Source of the DNA: JBLNCE01 sp050260415
GTDB lineage: Bacteria > Bacillota > UBA4882 > JAAYXC01
Length of the DNA: 19,300 nucleotides
Direction of reading: 5' to 3'
Assembly (NCBI GenBank): GCA_050260415.1
Contig: JBLNCE010000047.1
Coordinates: 1 to 19,300 of the forward strand
Shown here: positions 7,437-13,908 of the stretch, one piece after another
Position numbering within the stretch: position 1 is the stretch's first letter
Layout of the letters: every line of letters starts with the position of its first letter
The notes under the pieces: generated by a model
The model's database searches: none
Seen by the model: only the letters and a program-made list of their open reading frames with translations
Told to the model about the DNA's origin: nothing
Made by a program: the position numbers and the translations under genes

Positions 7437-7655
7437 ATTCCGATCGTTATGCCTTAACCAACGGCAAGGTGTCACCCCTTACCGTGTTATCCCCTGAGGA
7501 GGCGTGCTTCTCACGGGCGGACTGATTGCGCGCGTCTTAGGCATGGACGAAGCCCGCGAGGCAATCGGCGAAGGTACGCCCGTCCTCGTGAAGACCTGTC
7601 CATCAGGATGACGATCGTCGGGGGACGAGTGGTATATGAGAGAAGGATCGCTTGA
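7433..7655 (+). pseudogene. Collapsed amidohydrolase-like gene
   Basis: A TTG at 7433, six bases behind AGGAGG and overlapping the alr stop, opens a 30-codon frame reading DRYALTNGKVSPLTVLSPEEA, which ends at 7523-7525. The opening resembles the N-termini of metal-dependent amidohydrolases (xxLTNGKVxT). A different frame just before the next gene reads REDLSIRMTIVGGRVVYERRIA and stops at 7653-7655. That is the typical amidohydrolase C-terminus (MTIVGGRVVYE), and its stop overlaps the ATG of the next gene (TGATG). The roughly 450 residues expected between the two are gone and the frames do not match. I infer an operon gene lost by internal deletion; a real 30-residue peptide cannot be excluded. 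Confidence 0.45.
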
Positions 7656-8548
7656 TGAAGATTAATTGTTGTTGGCTCTACGCAATCAGCAAGTACGGCT
7701 ATCCCCCGTCCGTCGAGGACGCATTGAATGCTTTCAGGGATATGGCCCGTCTCGGTTTTCGCCACGTTGAACTCGAAGGGGTCGGCGAAGAGAATCTCAC
7801 CGCGGTCTATGAGAGGCGGCATGAATTCAAAAGCCTGGCGGACGACCTCGGCTTGAGGGTGGTCAACTTCTGCCCGATCCTGAGCGATCTGGTGAGCCCG
7901 GAGGCGAAAAAACGCCGTAAGGCCCTGGATCTCTTCAAGCTTGGCGTGGAAACCGCGGCCTTCCTCGGCTGCGAGACCGTGCAGACCGATTCCTATACCC
8001 CTCCATTCAGCTTCATCGGCGAGGCGCCATACAAGGAGATGATCAACTACGGCCTGGAGATGAGAGTGCGGGTGCCGGACGGCTTTTCGTGGCAGAACAC
8101 CTGGGATATCCTGGTCGATGCCATGGCGCGCTGTGCGGACCTCTCGGCCGATGCGGGATTGAGGTTTTGCCTCGAGCCCCGCGTGGGGGAACTGATCAGC
8201 AATACCGATGCCATGCTCCGGCTCCTTGCGGCGGTGGATAGCCCCTGGTTCGGCGCGGTCCTCGATACCGCGCATCAGCATGCCGGCAAGGAGATTCTGC
8301 CGCTAAGCGTGGAAAAGCTCGGCGCACGGATTTTCTACTTGCATGTCGCGGACAACAACAGCCAGATCAACGAGCACCTGGCTCTGGGGCGGGGCACCAT
8401 CGATTGGGACAGCGTCTTTACCGCCTTGAAGCGATATCGTTTTGACGGTTTCGTCGCCATCGACGTAGGCAGGGTGCCGGACCTGGATGAGCAGATCCTC
8501 GAATCGCTAAGGTTCCTGCGCGGGATCGAGGACAAGTATTGTCTGTAA
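7655..8548 (+). CDS. Sugar phosphate isomerase/epimerase-like TIM-barrel protein
   Basis: The 297-residue protein belongs to the xylose-isomerase-like TIM-barrel (AP endonuclease 2) superfamily, whose members isomerise or epimerise sugars and related polyols with a divalent metal. Barrel strands are visible as FRHVELEGVG, LRVVNFCPILS, GCETVQTDSY, LRFCLEPRVGEL (candidate metal Glu near residue 174), FGAVLDTAHQHAGK (candidate Asp near 204), IFYLHVADNN and FDGFVAIDVG. The substrate is unknown. ATG 7655 has AGAAGGA seven bases upstream and overlaps the stop of the preceding remnant as TGATG, so both were probably co-translated once. The gene heads the corrinoid-associated block. It could act on a substrate or product of that pathway, but this is inference from position only. 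Confidence 0.85.
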   Translation: MKINCCWLYAISKYGYPPSVEDALNAFRDMARLGFRHVELEGVGEENLTAVYERRHEFKSLADDLGLRVVNFCPILSDLVSPEAKKRRKALDLFKLGVETAAFLGCETVQTDSYTPPFSFIGEAPYKEMINYGLEMRVRVPDGFSWQNTWDILVDAMARCADLSADAGLRFCLEPRVGELISNTDAMLRLLAAVDSPWFGAVLDTAHQHAGKEILPLSVEKLGARIFYLHVADNNSQINEHLALGRGTIDWDSVFTALKRYRFDGFVAIDVGRVPDLDEQILESLRFLRGIEDKYCL

Positions 8549-8578
8549 GACCTCGTAACTCTTACCTACTTATACCTG
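8549..8578 (+). repeat. Degenerate 7-base-period intergenic repeat, copy B
   Basis: Directly after the TAA of the TIM-barrel gene lie the words acctcgtaactcttacctac and ttatacct, variants of the same short unit seen at 4331-4364. The tract fills the gap before the next ribosome site. Confidence 0.45.
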
Positions 8579-8597
8579 ATCCGCGCTAGGAGGAACC

Positions 8598-8636
8598 ATG
8601 GACCCTTTCGCGAAGATGACCATTCCAGGGGGGTGA
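8598..8636 (+). other. 12-codon leader frame with strong ribosome site, ending at an in-frame TGA
   Basis: AGGAGG (8588-8593) precedes ATG 8598, which opens MDPFAKMTIPGG and stops at TGA 8634-8636. The reading frame is the same as that of the lipoyl-like gene that follows, so the TGA is all that separates the best ribosome site from that gene. It could be a leader peptide that couples translation, a nonsense mutation, or a recoded UGA. I see only a weak 4-bp hairpin (GCAT/GTGC, 8646-8663) after the TGA, which does not make a convincing selenocysteine element. Confidence 0.45.
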
Positions 8637-8642
8637 CGTCAT

Positions 8643-8906
8643 CTGCGCATCGAGGTTAAAGTGCCTTTTCTCGGCGAAGCGTGCGATTTCTGCCGCGTGA
8701 CGCGCTGGCTCGTGCATCCCGGGGACATGGTCGAGATCGATCAGGATCTGGCCGAGATCACGGCGGGTCACGAGACGCTGGCGTTCCCATCGCCGGTTGA
8801 CGGCCGCATCGTGGAGATCTGCATCGCCCCCGGCGCGGTGGCGGTAACCGATGAGACCATCCTGGTCATCGAGCAGACGGACTGCCCCCGGGAGGGTGTT
8901 GATTGA
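8643..8906 (+). CDS. Stand-alone lipoyl/biotinyl-like domain protein lacking the acceptor lysine
   Basis: The product of about 87 residues is one lipoyl/biotinyl-like beta-barrel: IEVKVPFLGE, VTRWLVHPGDMVEIDQDLAEI, then the hairpin TAGHETLAFPSPVDGRIVEI and the closing ETILVIEQ. In true lipoyl domains the hairpin reads ETDKA-x-x-x-x-PSP; here the modified Lys is replaced by His (GHE), so lipoylation or biotinylation is not expected. The start is uncertain. CTG 8643 follows GGGGGGTGA by about eight bases and keeps the first strand; GTG 8661, behind GAGG, would cut it; ATG 8598 is in frame but stopped by a TGA. The TGA stop overlaps the TTG start of the next gene, so the two are coupled. Its role is unknown. 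Confidence 0.8.
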   Translation: MRIEVKVPFLGEACDFCRVTRWLVHPGDMVEIDQDLAEITAGHETLAFPSPVDGRIVEICIAPGAVAVTDETILVIEQTDCPREGVD

Positions 8907-10222
8907 CGACTCCGGGTCATTTCCCCGACGGCTTCGAGCGCCCCGATGTGAGCGCGGTCTTCGACCACCGCACCCTGTCGCGGCTGGTGCGGTCCTTCGC
9001 GGTTGCCACCGGTCTCGGCGTCAATGTCGTGACCCCAAAGGGAGAGTTCGTACCGCTCCTTGGCACCGGGTTGCACCCGTTCTGCCGGTTGATCCAGGGG
9101 ACGGCGGCCGGCAAGGCCAGATGCGCCGCCTCGCTGACCAAGGGCGGCGAGTTGGCGGCCGAGCTTGGCGAGCCATATGTTTTCCGGTGCCACGCGGGTG
9201 TTATCGAATGGTCCGCGCCGGTCATGGTACATCAAGAATTCCTGGGTTCCTTCAGCTGCGGTCCAGCCCTCATGTGGCCGCTCGACGATCTGGCCTGGGA
9301 AGAAGCGGCGGACGCGGTGAAGGATCTCGGACTGGTTCCCGGCGAGATGCGCGATCTCCTTCGCGACGTTAAGATCATGACCGCGCCAAACGTACAGGCC
9401 GCGGCGGAGTTGCTCTTCGTGGTGGCGAATCATATCGCGCAGAGTGGCCTTTTGGCTCTGATGCAACGGCGTGAACTCAACGAGCAACAAGCCCGTCTGG
9501 CGGAGGCCATCGGCGCGCGCAAACGCTCGGAAGAAGTGCTCCGGGAAGTGGAAGCCCGCGGCGTGCAAGGCCTGTATCCGCTGGAAAAGGAACGGACCTT
9601 GCTCGGGCGGGTACGCATCGGCGACCGGACGGGCGCCAAGGAGATCCTCAACGATCTGCTCGGCGATATTTTCCTAAAGACAGGGGGAGAACTGGAGGTC
9701 GTAAAGGCGCGCCTGCTCGAATTACTCATTATGCTGTCACGTGCGGCGGTGGAAGGCGGCGCCAGCCTGGAACGGCTTTTCGGCCTGAACTACCACTATA
9801 TCAGCGAGTTATCTGGGATCGAGCGGTTCGAGGATCTCTGCGTCTGGATCGTGGGCGCCCTCGACACGTTCATGGACACTGTCTACCAGGTCAAACAGGT
9901 CAAGAACGCCAAGCTGATCGGTGAAGCCACCGCTGTGATCCGCCAGCGTTTCGCCGAGCCGTTGACCCTGGATAGCGTGGCGCAAAAGGTATTTGTCAGC
10001 CCGTTTTACCTCAGCCACCTGTTCAAGGAGGAATTGGGGCTTACCTTTGTCGAATACCTAACCCGCGTACGAATCGAGGAGGCCAAGAGGTTATTGGCCT
10101 CAAGCAACCTCTCCGTTCTGGGCGTGGCGGAAAAAGTGGGTTACGAGGATGCCAGTTACTTTAGCAAGGTTTTTCGCAAAGCCACCGGCCTCACCCCGAA
10201 CCAGTATCGTAAGAGTTGCTGA
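8903..10222 (+). CDS. PocR-domain AraC-family transcriptional regulator
   Basis: This 439-residue protein joins an N-terminal PocR ligand-sensing domain (about residues 20-190, with FCRLIQGTAAGKARCAASL, VFRCHAGVIEWSAPVMV and LGSFSCGP) to a charged helical linker (around 195-225), a middle region and a C-terminal AraC double helix-turn-helix (about 340-438). The DNA-binding part shows LTLDSVAQKVFVSPFYLSHLFKEE, then VAEKVGYEDASYFSKVFRKATGLTPNQYR. PocR domains sense small molecules such as 1,2-propanediol and often accompany corrinoid-dependent pathways. The start is TTG 8903, six bases after GGGAGGG and overlapping the stop of the lipoyl-like gene. It is the likely activator of the neighbouring corrinoid genes, but its ligand and operator are not readable here. 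Confidence 0.92.
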   Translation: MTTPGHFPDGFERPDVSAVFDHRTLSRLVRSFAVATGLGVNVVTPKGEFVPLLGTGLHPFCRLIQGTAAGKARCAASLTKGGELAAELGEPYVFRCHAGVIEWSAPVMVHQEFLGSFSCGPALMWPLDDLAWEEAADAVKDLGLVPGEMRDLLRDVKIMTAPNVQAAAELLFVVANHIAQSGLLALMQRRELNEQQARLAEAIGARKRSEEVLREVEARGVQGLYPLEKERTLLGRVRIGDRTGAKEILNDLLGDIFLKTGGELEVVKARLLELLIMLSRAAVEGGASLERLFGLNYHYISELSGIERFEDLCVWIVGALDTFMDTVYQVKQVKNAKLIGEATAVIRQRFAEPLTLDSVAQKVFVSPFYLSHLFKEELGLTFVEYLTRVRIEEAKRLLASSNLSVLGVAEKVGYEDASYFSKVFRKATGLTPNQYRKSC

Positions 10223-10360
10223 GCCGCTTCAAGCGGGGCGGATAACAAGATTGACACAACCTTCCGCAAGAACGCGGCAGGACTCCGGCCCGCCTTTGTG
10301 CTAGACTGTTTTTGCGTGTGTCCGTTCGCGATCGTAAATGATACTAGGGAGTGAATCTTT

Positions 10361-10996
10361 ATGGCGGATTTGAAAGCATTGGCCGAAGCATTGATCGCGG
10401 GTAATGCGCCCAAGGTGAAAGAGATGACCGAGGCGGCGATCGCCGAAGGGTTGCATCCGGCAACCATCGTCAACGAGGGTTTGATCGCCGGCATGAGCGT
10501 GGTCGGTCAGAGATTCAAGAACAACGAGATCTATGTGCCGGAAGTTCTGATCGCCGCCCGCGCCATGCACGCCGGACTCAATCTTCTCAAACCGCTGCTG
10601 GCGGAGAAAAAGGTGCAACCATTGGGCCGTATCGTTTTGGGTACGGTCAAAGGCGACCTGCATGACATCGGCAAGAATCTCGTGGCCATGATGCTCGAGG
10701 GAGCGGGCTTTGAGGTAATCGATCTCGGAATCGACATCGCGCCCGAAAAATTCGTCGAGGCGGTCAAGAACCATCAGCCGCACCATGTCGCCATGTCGGC
10801 GTTGCTCACCACCACGATGCCGGCGATGAAAGACACGATCGAGGCCCTCAAAGCGGCGGGTCTGCGTGATAAGGTCAAAGTGATGATTGGCGGCGCGCCG
10901 GTGACCCAGAACTACGCCGATCAGATCGGCGCCGACGGTTATTCGGCGGATGCGGCCTCAGCCGTTGAACTAGCCAAGGAATTGATGGCGTCATAG
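10361..10996 (+). CDS. Corrinoid (B12-binding) protein of a methyltransferase system
   Basis: The 211-residue protein has the two-part build of corrinoid carriers such as MtaC, MtbC and MttC. A four-helix cap domain (residues 1-90, with TIVNEGLIAGMSVVGQRFKNNEIYVPEVLIAARAM in parts) precedes a Rossmann-like B12 domain. The cobalt-ligating motif is GTVKGDLHDIGKN with H101 as lower ligand, followed by GFEVIDLGIDI, ALLTTTMPAMKDTIEAL and VMIGGAPVTQNYADQIGADGY. It should shuttle a methyl group between a substrate methyltransferase and an acceptor methyltransferase. ATG 10361 follows AGGGAGTG at a suitable distance. A 138-base gap separates it from the regulator, so it probably has its own promoter. 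No MttB/MtaB-type partner lies in the window, so the substrate is unknown. Confidence 0.95.
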   Translation: MADLKALAEALIAGNAPKVKEMTEAAIAEGLHPATIVNEGLIAGMSVVGQRFKNNEIYVPEVLIAARAMHAGLNLLKPLLAEKKVQPLGRIVLGTVKGDLHDIGKNLVAMMLEGAGFEVIDLGIDIAPEKFVEAVKNHQPHHVAMSALLTTTMPAMKDTIEALKAAGLRDKVKVMIGGAPVTQNYADQIGADGYSADAASAVELAKELMAS

Positions 10997-11026
10997 AGGT
11001 AAGATGTAAGAGGTTAGAGGTTAGAC
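10996..11026 (-). repeat. Degenerate 7-base-period intergenic repeat, copy C (reverse orientation)
   Basis: The plus strand reads agaggtaagatgtaagaggt and then tagaggttagacg, which on the minus strand is a series of TAACCTC/TTACCTC words. It begins on the stop codon of the corrinoid gene and belongs to the same family as 4331-4364 and 8549-8578. Confidence 0.5.
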
Positions 11027-11037
11027 GTTTTCCGAAG

Positions 11038-11058
11038 GGGCGCGCGGCTTGTGCGCCC
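11038..11058 (+). other. Small GC-rich hairpin
   Basis: GGGCGC (11038-11043) pairs with GCGCCC (11053-11058) around a 9-base loop. There is no T-run after it. Together with the stronger hairpin 15 bases further on, it forms a two-stem intergenic structure between the corrinoid gene and the activator gene. Confidence 0.4.
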
Positions 11059-11072
11059 AGGCTAGAGACCAC

Positions 11073-11108
11073 AAGAAGGGCGCTGCCTTGGCACGTCCTT
11101 CTTTGTAT
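11073..11108 (+). terminator. Strong hairpin before the activator gene: terminator or attenuator
   Basis: AAGAAGG (11073-11079) pairs with CCTTCTT (11097-11103). The stem continues as GCG/CGT and, after one bulged C, TGC/GCA, closed by a CTTG loop, giving about 13 base pairs. TTTGTAT follows, a weak U-tract. Only 14 bases separate it from the activator's ATG, so it would end most transcripts from the corrinoid gene, or act as a switch if read-through is regulated. No alternative antiterminator pairing was found by eye. Confidence 0.6.
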
Positions 11109-11122
11109 CTGGGGTGGTTGTT

Positions 11123-12910
11123 ATGTCCAGACGCGAGGTTTACCTGGGGCAGGATAAGGCTGACGAAGACCGGAGCGTGCTCGAGCTTCTGGCGGAGGCG
11201 GGGTTCGATCTGCCGGCCGCGTGCGGCGGGCGCGGCACCTGCGGCCAGTGCCTCGTCCGCGTAGATGCCGGTCTGCTCACTCCCCCTACCGGCCTCGAAT
11301 GCGAACGGCTGTCATCCGACCAGCTCGCCGAGGGGTGGCGCCTCGCCTGCCAGGCGCGGGTCTTGGGTCCGGTGACCGTATCCTGGGAGGACCAGCACCA
11401 GGTACGGCCGGGCAAGGGCTTTGCCGAGGCAACCAGGGCGCTGGGGTTGGCACCGGCGGTCGTCCGCCGGGAGGTAGACCTGCCGCCTGCCGCCGCCAAA
11501 GCGCCGACGGGTGACTGGGAACGCTTGACCGAAGCCCTGGCCCTCGATCTCCGGCCGGACCTCTGGTCTTGCCTCGGCTTATCCGGGCTGGATCACGGGC
11601 GCGCAAGACTGGAAGTCCTCCTGGGCAGCGGTGCCTTGCTTGGCTTGGCCACCCCCGGAACCTTGCTCGGCGCGGTCTTTGACCTGGGCACCACGACGGT
11701 GGTCGGCGGCCTGGTGGACCTCGAGCGGGGCAGCCTGATGGCGGTGCGGGCCGCCTTTAACGCCCAAAGGATCTACGGCGCCGATGTCTTGGCCCGCCTG
11801 GGGCATGCCCAAGGCGGCGCGGAAGCTCGCCTTGCCCTGCGGGATCGGATTCAGGGCCAGGTGCGGGCAATGCTGCGCGCTCTTCTGGGCGATGTACGCG
11901 CAACCCCCGGGAACATCGTGGATCTGGTGATCGTGGGTAATACCGCCATGGAGCACCTCTTCCTGGGGCTCGATGTGGGCGGCCTGGCCGCTTTGCCGTT
12001 TCTTCCCCTGCACCAGGCGGGCCTGACGGTACCCGCGTCAGCGCTGGGCTTGCCCGCTCACCCCGGAGCAAGGGTCTATTTCCCGCCCAATCTGGCCGGC
12101 TTTGTCGGTGCCGATACCGTCGCGGGCATTGTCGCTCTGGATCTGGGCGCGCGGCCAGGGCCGGCCCTCATGCTGGACCTCGGCACCAACGGCGAACTCG
12201 TCCTCGCGTATGAAGGGCGGCTCTGGGCCTGTTCGACCGCGGCCGGCCCAGCGTTCGAGGGCGCGGAGATCGGCTGCGGCATGGCCGGGCTTCCGGGTGC
12301 GATCGAGCGGGTGCATTTTGTGGACGGCGATCTCGCGGCCGGTACCATTGGGGGCGCGGCGCCGCGTGGGATCTGCGGTTCTGGTCTGATCGACGCCGTC
12401 GCCGTCCTGCGCGAAGCCGGGATCATGGACCCAACCGGCCGCCTTGGCGGTGTGGACCGCCTCTCTCCGGCCCTTGCGGCCCGCCTGCGCGCCGGCGCGC
12501 GGGGGAGCGAGGTGGTTTTGGCATCGGGGCCGGCCCGCGCGGTGGTCCTGAGCCAGGGTGATATCCGGCAGGTGCAGCTTGCCAAGGGCGCGATCGCGGC
12601 CGGTGTGCGTTTGCTATGCCGGACGGCGGGCATCTCGCCGGGCGACCTCCGTCAGGTATACTTGGCGGGAGCGTTCGGCCAGCACGTGGAGGTGGCCAAG
12701 GCCGCGCGCATCGGTCTCTTGCCCGGGATCCCGCCCGCGCGCGTGCGGGCCGTGGGCAACGTGGCCGGGGAAGGGGCGCGGTTGATGTTGACGCATGCCC
12801 CCTGCCGGGCGGAGGCCGAGGCTTTGGTGGGACGGGTCGAGGTACGCGAGTTGGCGGCGGATCCCGAATTCCAAGCGGTCTTTGCGGAGGAGATGTTGTT
12901 CCCGGATTGA
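11123..12910 (+). CDS. Corrinoid protein reductive activator (RACo-like 2Fe-2S/ASKHA protein)
   Basis: The 595-residue protein should use ATP to reduce corrinoid proteins that have slipped to Co(II) back to active Co(I). The N-terminal plant-type 2Fe-2S ferredoxin domain has C34, C40, C43 and C76 (C-X5-C-X2-C-X32-C). After a linker comes a large ASKHA-type ATPase region from about residue 190: GAVFDLGTTTVVGGLVDL, VIVGNTAMEHLFLG, FVGADTVAGIVAL, LMLDLGTNGELVLA, ICGSGLIDAVAVL and VYLAGAFGQHV near the end. RACo proteins and RamA have the same role; RamA uses 4Fe-4S centres and differs here. ATG 11123 has GGGGTGG five bases upstream and starts near the ferredoxin domain. It lies downstream of the corrinoid gene, its probable target. 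Confidence 0.93.
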   Translation: MSRREVYLGQDKADEDRSVLELLAEAGFDLPAACGGRGTCGQCLVRVDAGLLTPPTGLECERLSSDQLAEGWRLACQARVLGPVTVSWEDQHQVRPGKGFAEATRALGLAPAVVRREVDLPPAAAKAPTGDWERLTEALALDLRPDLWSCLGLSGLDHGRARLEVLLGSGALLGLATPGTLLGAVFDLGTTTVVGGLVDLERGSLMAVRAAFNAQRIYGADVLARLGHAQGGAEARLALRDRIQGQVRAMLRALLGDVRATPGNIVDLVIVGNTAMEHLFLGLDVGGLAALPFLPLHQAGLTVPASALGLPAHPGARVYFPPNLAGFVGADTVAGIVALDLGARPGPALMLDLGTNGELVLAYEGRLWACSTAAGPAFEGAEIGCGMAGLPGAIERVHFVDGDLAAGTIGGAAPRGICGSGLIDAVAVLREAGIMDPTGRLGGVDRLSPALAARLRAGARGSEVVLASGPARAVVLSQGDIRQVQLAKGAIAAGVRLLCRTAGISPGDLRQVYLAGAFGQHVEVAKAARIGLLPGIPPARVRAVGNVAGEGARLMLTHAPCRAEAEALVGRVEVRELAADPEFQAVFAEEMLFPD

Positions 12911-12948
12911 CCGAGACCACGTCGGCAAGTCCCCGGTTTACACGCTAC

Positions 12949-13851
12949 CTACATGCCGGTCAGGCGGCGAAACGCGTATTGCATCCTCATACGCAGCAAA
13001 TCCAAGGCGTTCAGCCGCACCGGGAGTTTCCGCCAGCCTTCCACCCCCAACCTTCCAAAGCCATCGCAATAAGTCAATCCGGAGGCAGCCTTGCCGCCGC
13101 GTTCAGCGAGGGCTTTGACCAACAGCGCGGCCATGGCGTTCTTTGTCTTGGCCATGGTGAAGAGGCGCGGCACGGTAAAGAACCGTGTGCGCAAGCCCAT
13201 TGCGGCCGCATACCGTGCGAGCGCCGGCAATGGCACCGCGTCGCGCAGGTGGATGTGGCAGGCATAGGCCGTACCGCGCAAGCGCAGGACGGGGAGGATG
13301 GCCAGGTCCGGCTCGAGGGCCAGGCCGGGCAGATGGTGGCCGCCATCGAAGACGACCGTTCTGAGGATGCCGGCCTCCCTGAGCCGGCGGGCCGTCTCCC
13401 GCCCCGCGTTCGTGCTCCGGAGCCCGTCCGCGGCTGAGGCGTCGACCACCGCATCCACGCCCAGCGCGACGGCGGCCTCCGTCGATGCCTCCATGAGCCA
13501 GAGTTGCCGCGGTAAGGGATACCATTGATACTCCGCGGGGGTGTTGGCGAGCACCACGAACGCCTTCGCCGGCAGGGTCCCGCCCGCTTGCCAGATCTGG
13601 ATAAGCGCGCGGGGTTCCAGAGCCACGACCGTGCCCGGACGACGCTCCCGCCGCGGCGGCGGTGGTGCGAGGTCGCACGGCGTCACGGGCACCAAAGCGG
13701 CCGCGATCGAGGTGGAAACCAGGTCCTCAACCCGGCGGAAGAGGCTGTTCGTGACCAGTGGCCGCCAGTTGGCGATGGAGAGGCAGGTTATTGCCGCCGT
13801 CAAGGTAAAGGCAGCCACGATAAAGTAACGGGGGCGCGGACGGAACCTCAT
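12949..13851 (-). CDS. Unrecognised membrane-anchored protein
   Basis: I do not recognise this 300-residue protein. The N-terminus has basic residues followed by one hydrophobic segment (about residues 8-28, YFIVAAFTLTAAITCLSIA), a likely signal anchor with the rest outside the cytoplasm. A Pro/Arg-rich stretch (APPPPRRERRPG) near residue 65 precedes a soluble part with alternating strands and helices (VVALEPRALIQIW, AFVVLANTPAEYQWYPLP, ALGVDAVVDASAADG, ILRTVVFDGGHHLPGL, DLAILPVLRLRGTAYACHIHL). The C-terminus is basic (RLNALDLLRMRMQYAFRRL). ATG 13851 has no clear ribosome site. It starts 57 bases after the mannosidase stop on the same strand, so it may share that transcript. The plus strand is also open across much of this region, but that frame has no recognisable features. 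Confidence 0.6.
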   Translation of the reverse strand: MRFRPRPRYFIVAAFTLTAAITCLSIANWRPLVTNSLFRRVEDLVSTSIAAALVPVTPCDLAPPPPRRERRPGTVVALEPRALIQIWQAGGTLPAKAFVVLANTPAEYQWYPLPRQLWLMEASTEAAVALGVDAVVDASAADGLRSTNAGRETARRLREAGILRTVVFDGGHHLPGLALEPDLAILPVLRLRGTAYACHIHLRDAVPLPALARYAAAMGLRTRFFTVPRLFTMAKTKNAMAALLVKALAERGGKAASGLTYCDGFGRLGVEGWRKLPVRLNALDLLRMRMQYAFRRLTGM

Positions 13852-13908
13852 GGGTGTTAGTCTGCCCGTGGAAGCGGTACGAAAAAGCCTTGGTCTTCTT
13901 ATTCCGTC

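Noticed and set aside
8634..8665. Selenocysteine insertion at TGA 8634
   Set aside because: Only a 4-bp hairpin with a large loop follows, no Sec-containing homologue is known to me for this fold, and two alternative starts exist downstream.
10251..10279. A perfect TTGACA at 10251-10256 as the -35 box of a corrinoid gene promoter
   Set aside because: The expected -10 position reads GCGGCA, which is not a promoter box, and no shifted alternative was convincing.
10280..10300. A sigma-54 promoter before the corrinoid gene (GGCCCGCCTTTGTGCT)
   Set aside because: The spacing between the GG and GC elements is one base too long and the flanking consensus bases are missing.
12616..13437. A 270-codon plus-strand frame across the activator end and the opposite gene
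   Set aside because: It overlaps the RACo-like gene in another frame and continues antisense to a better-looking minus-strand protein with a membrane anchor.
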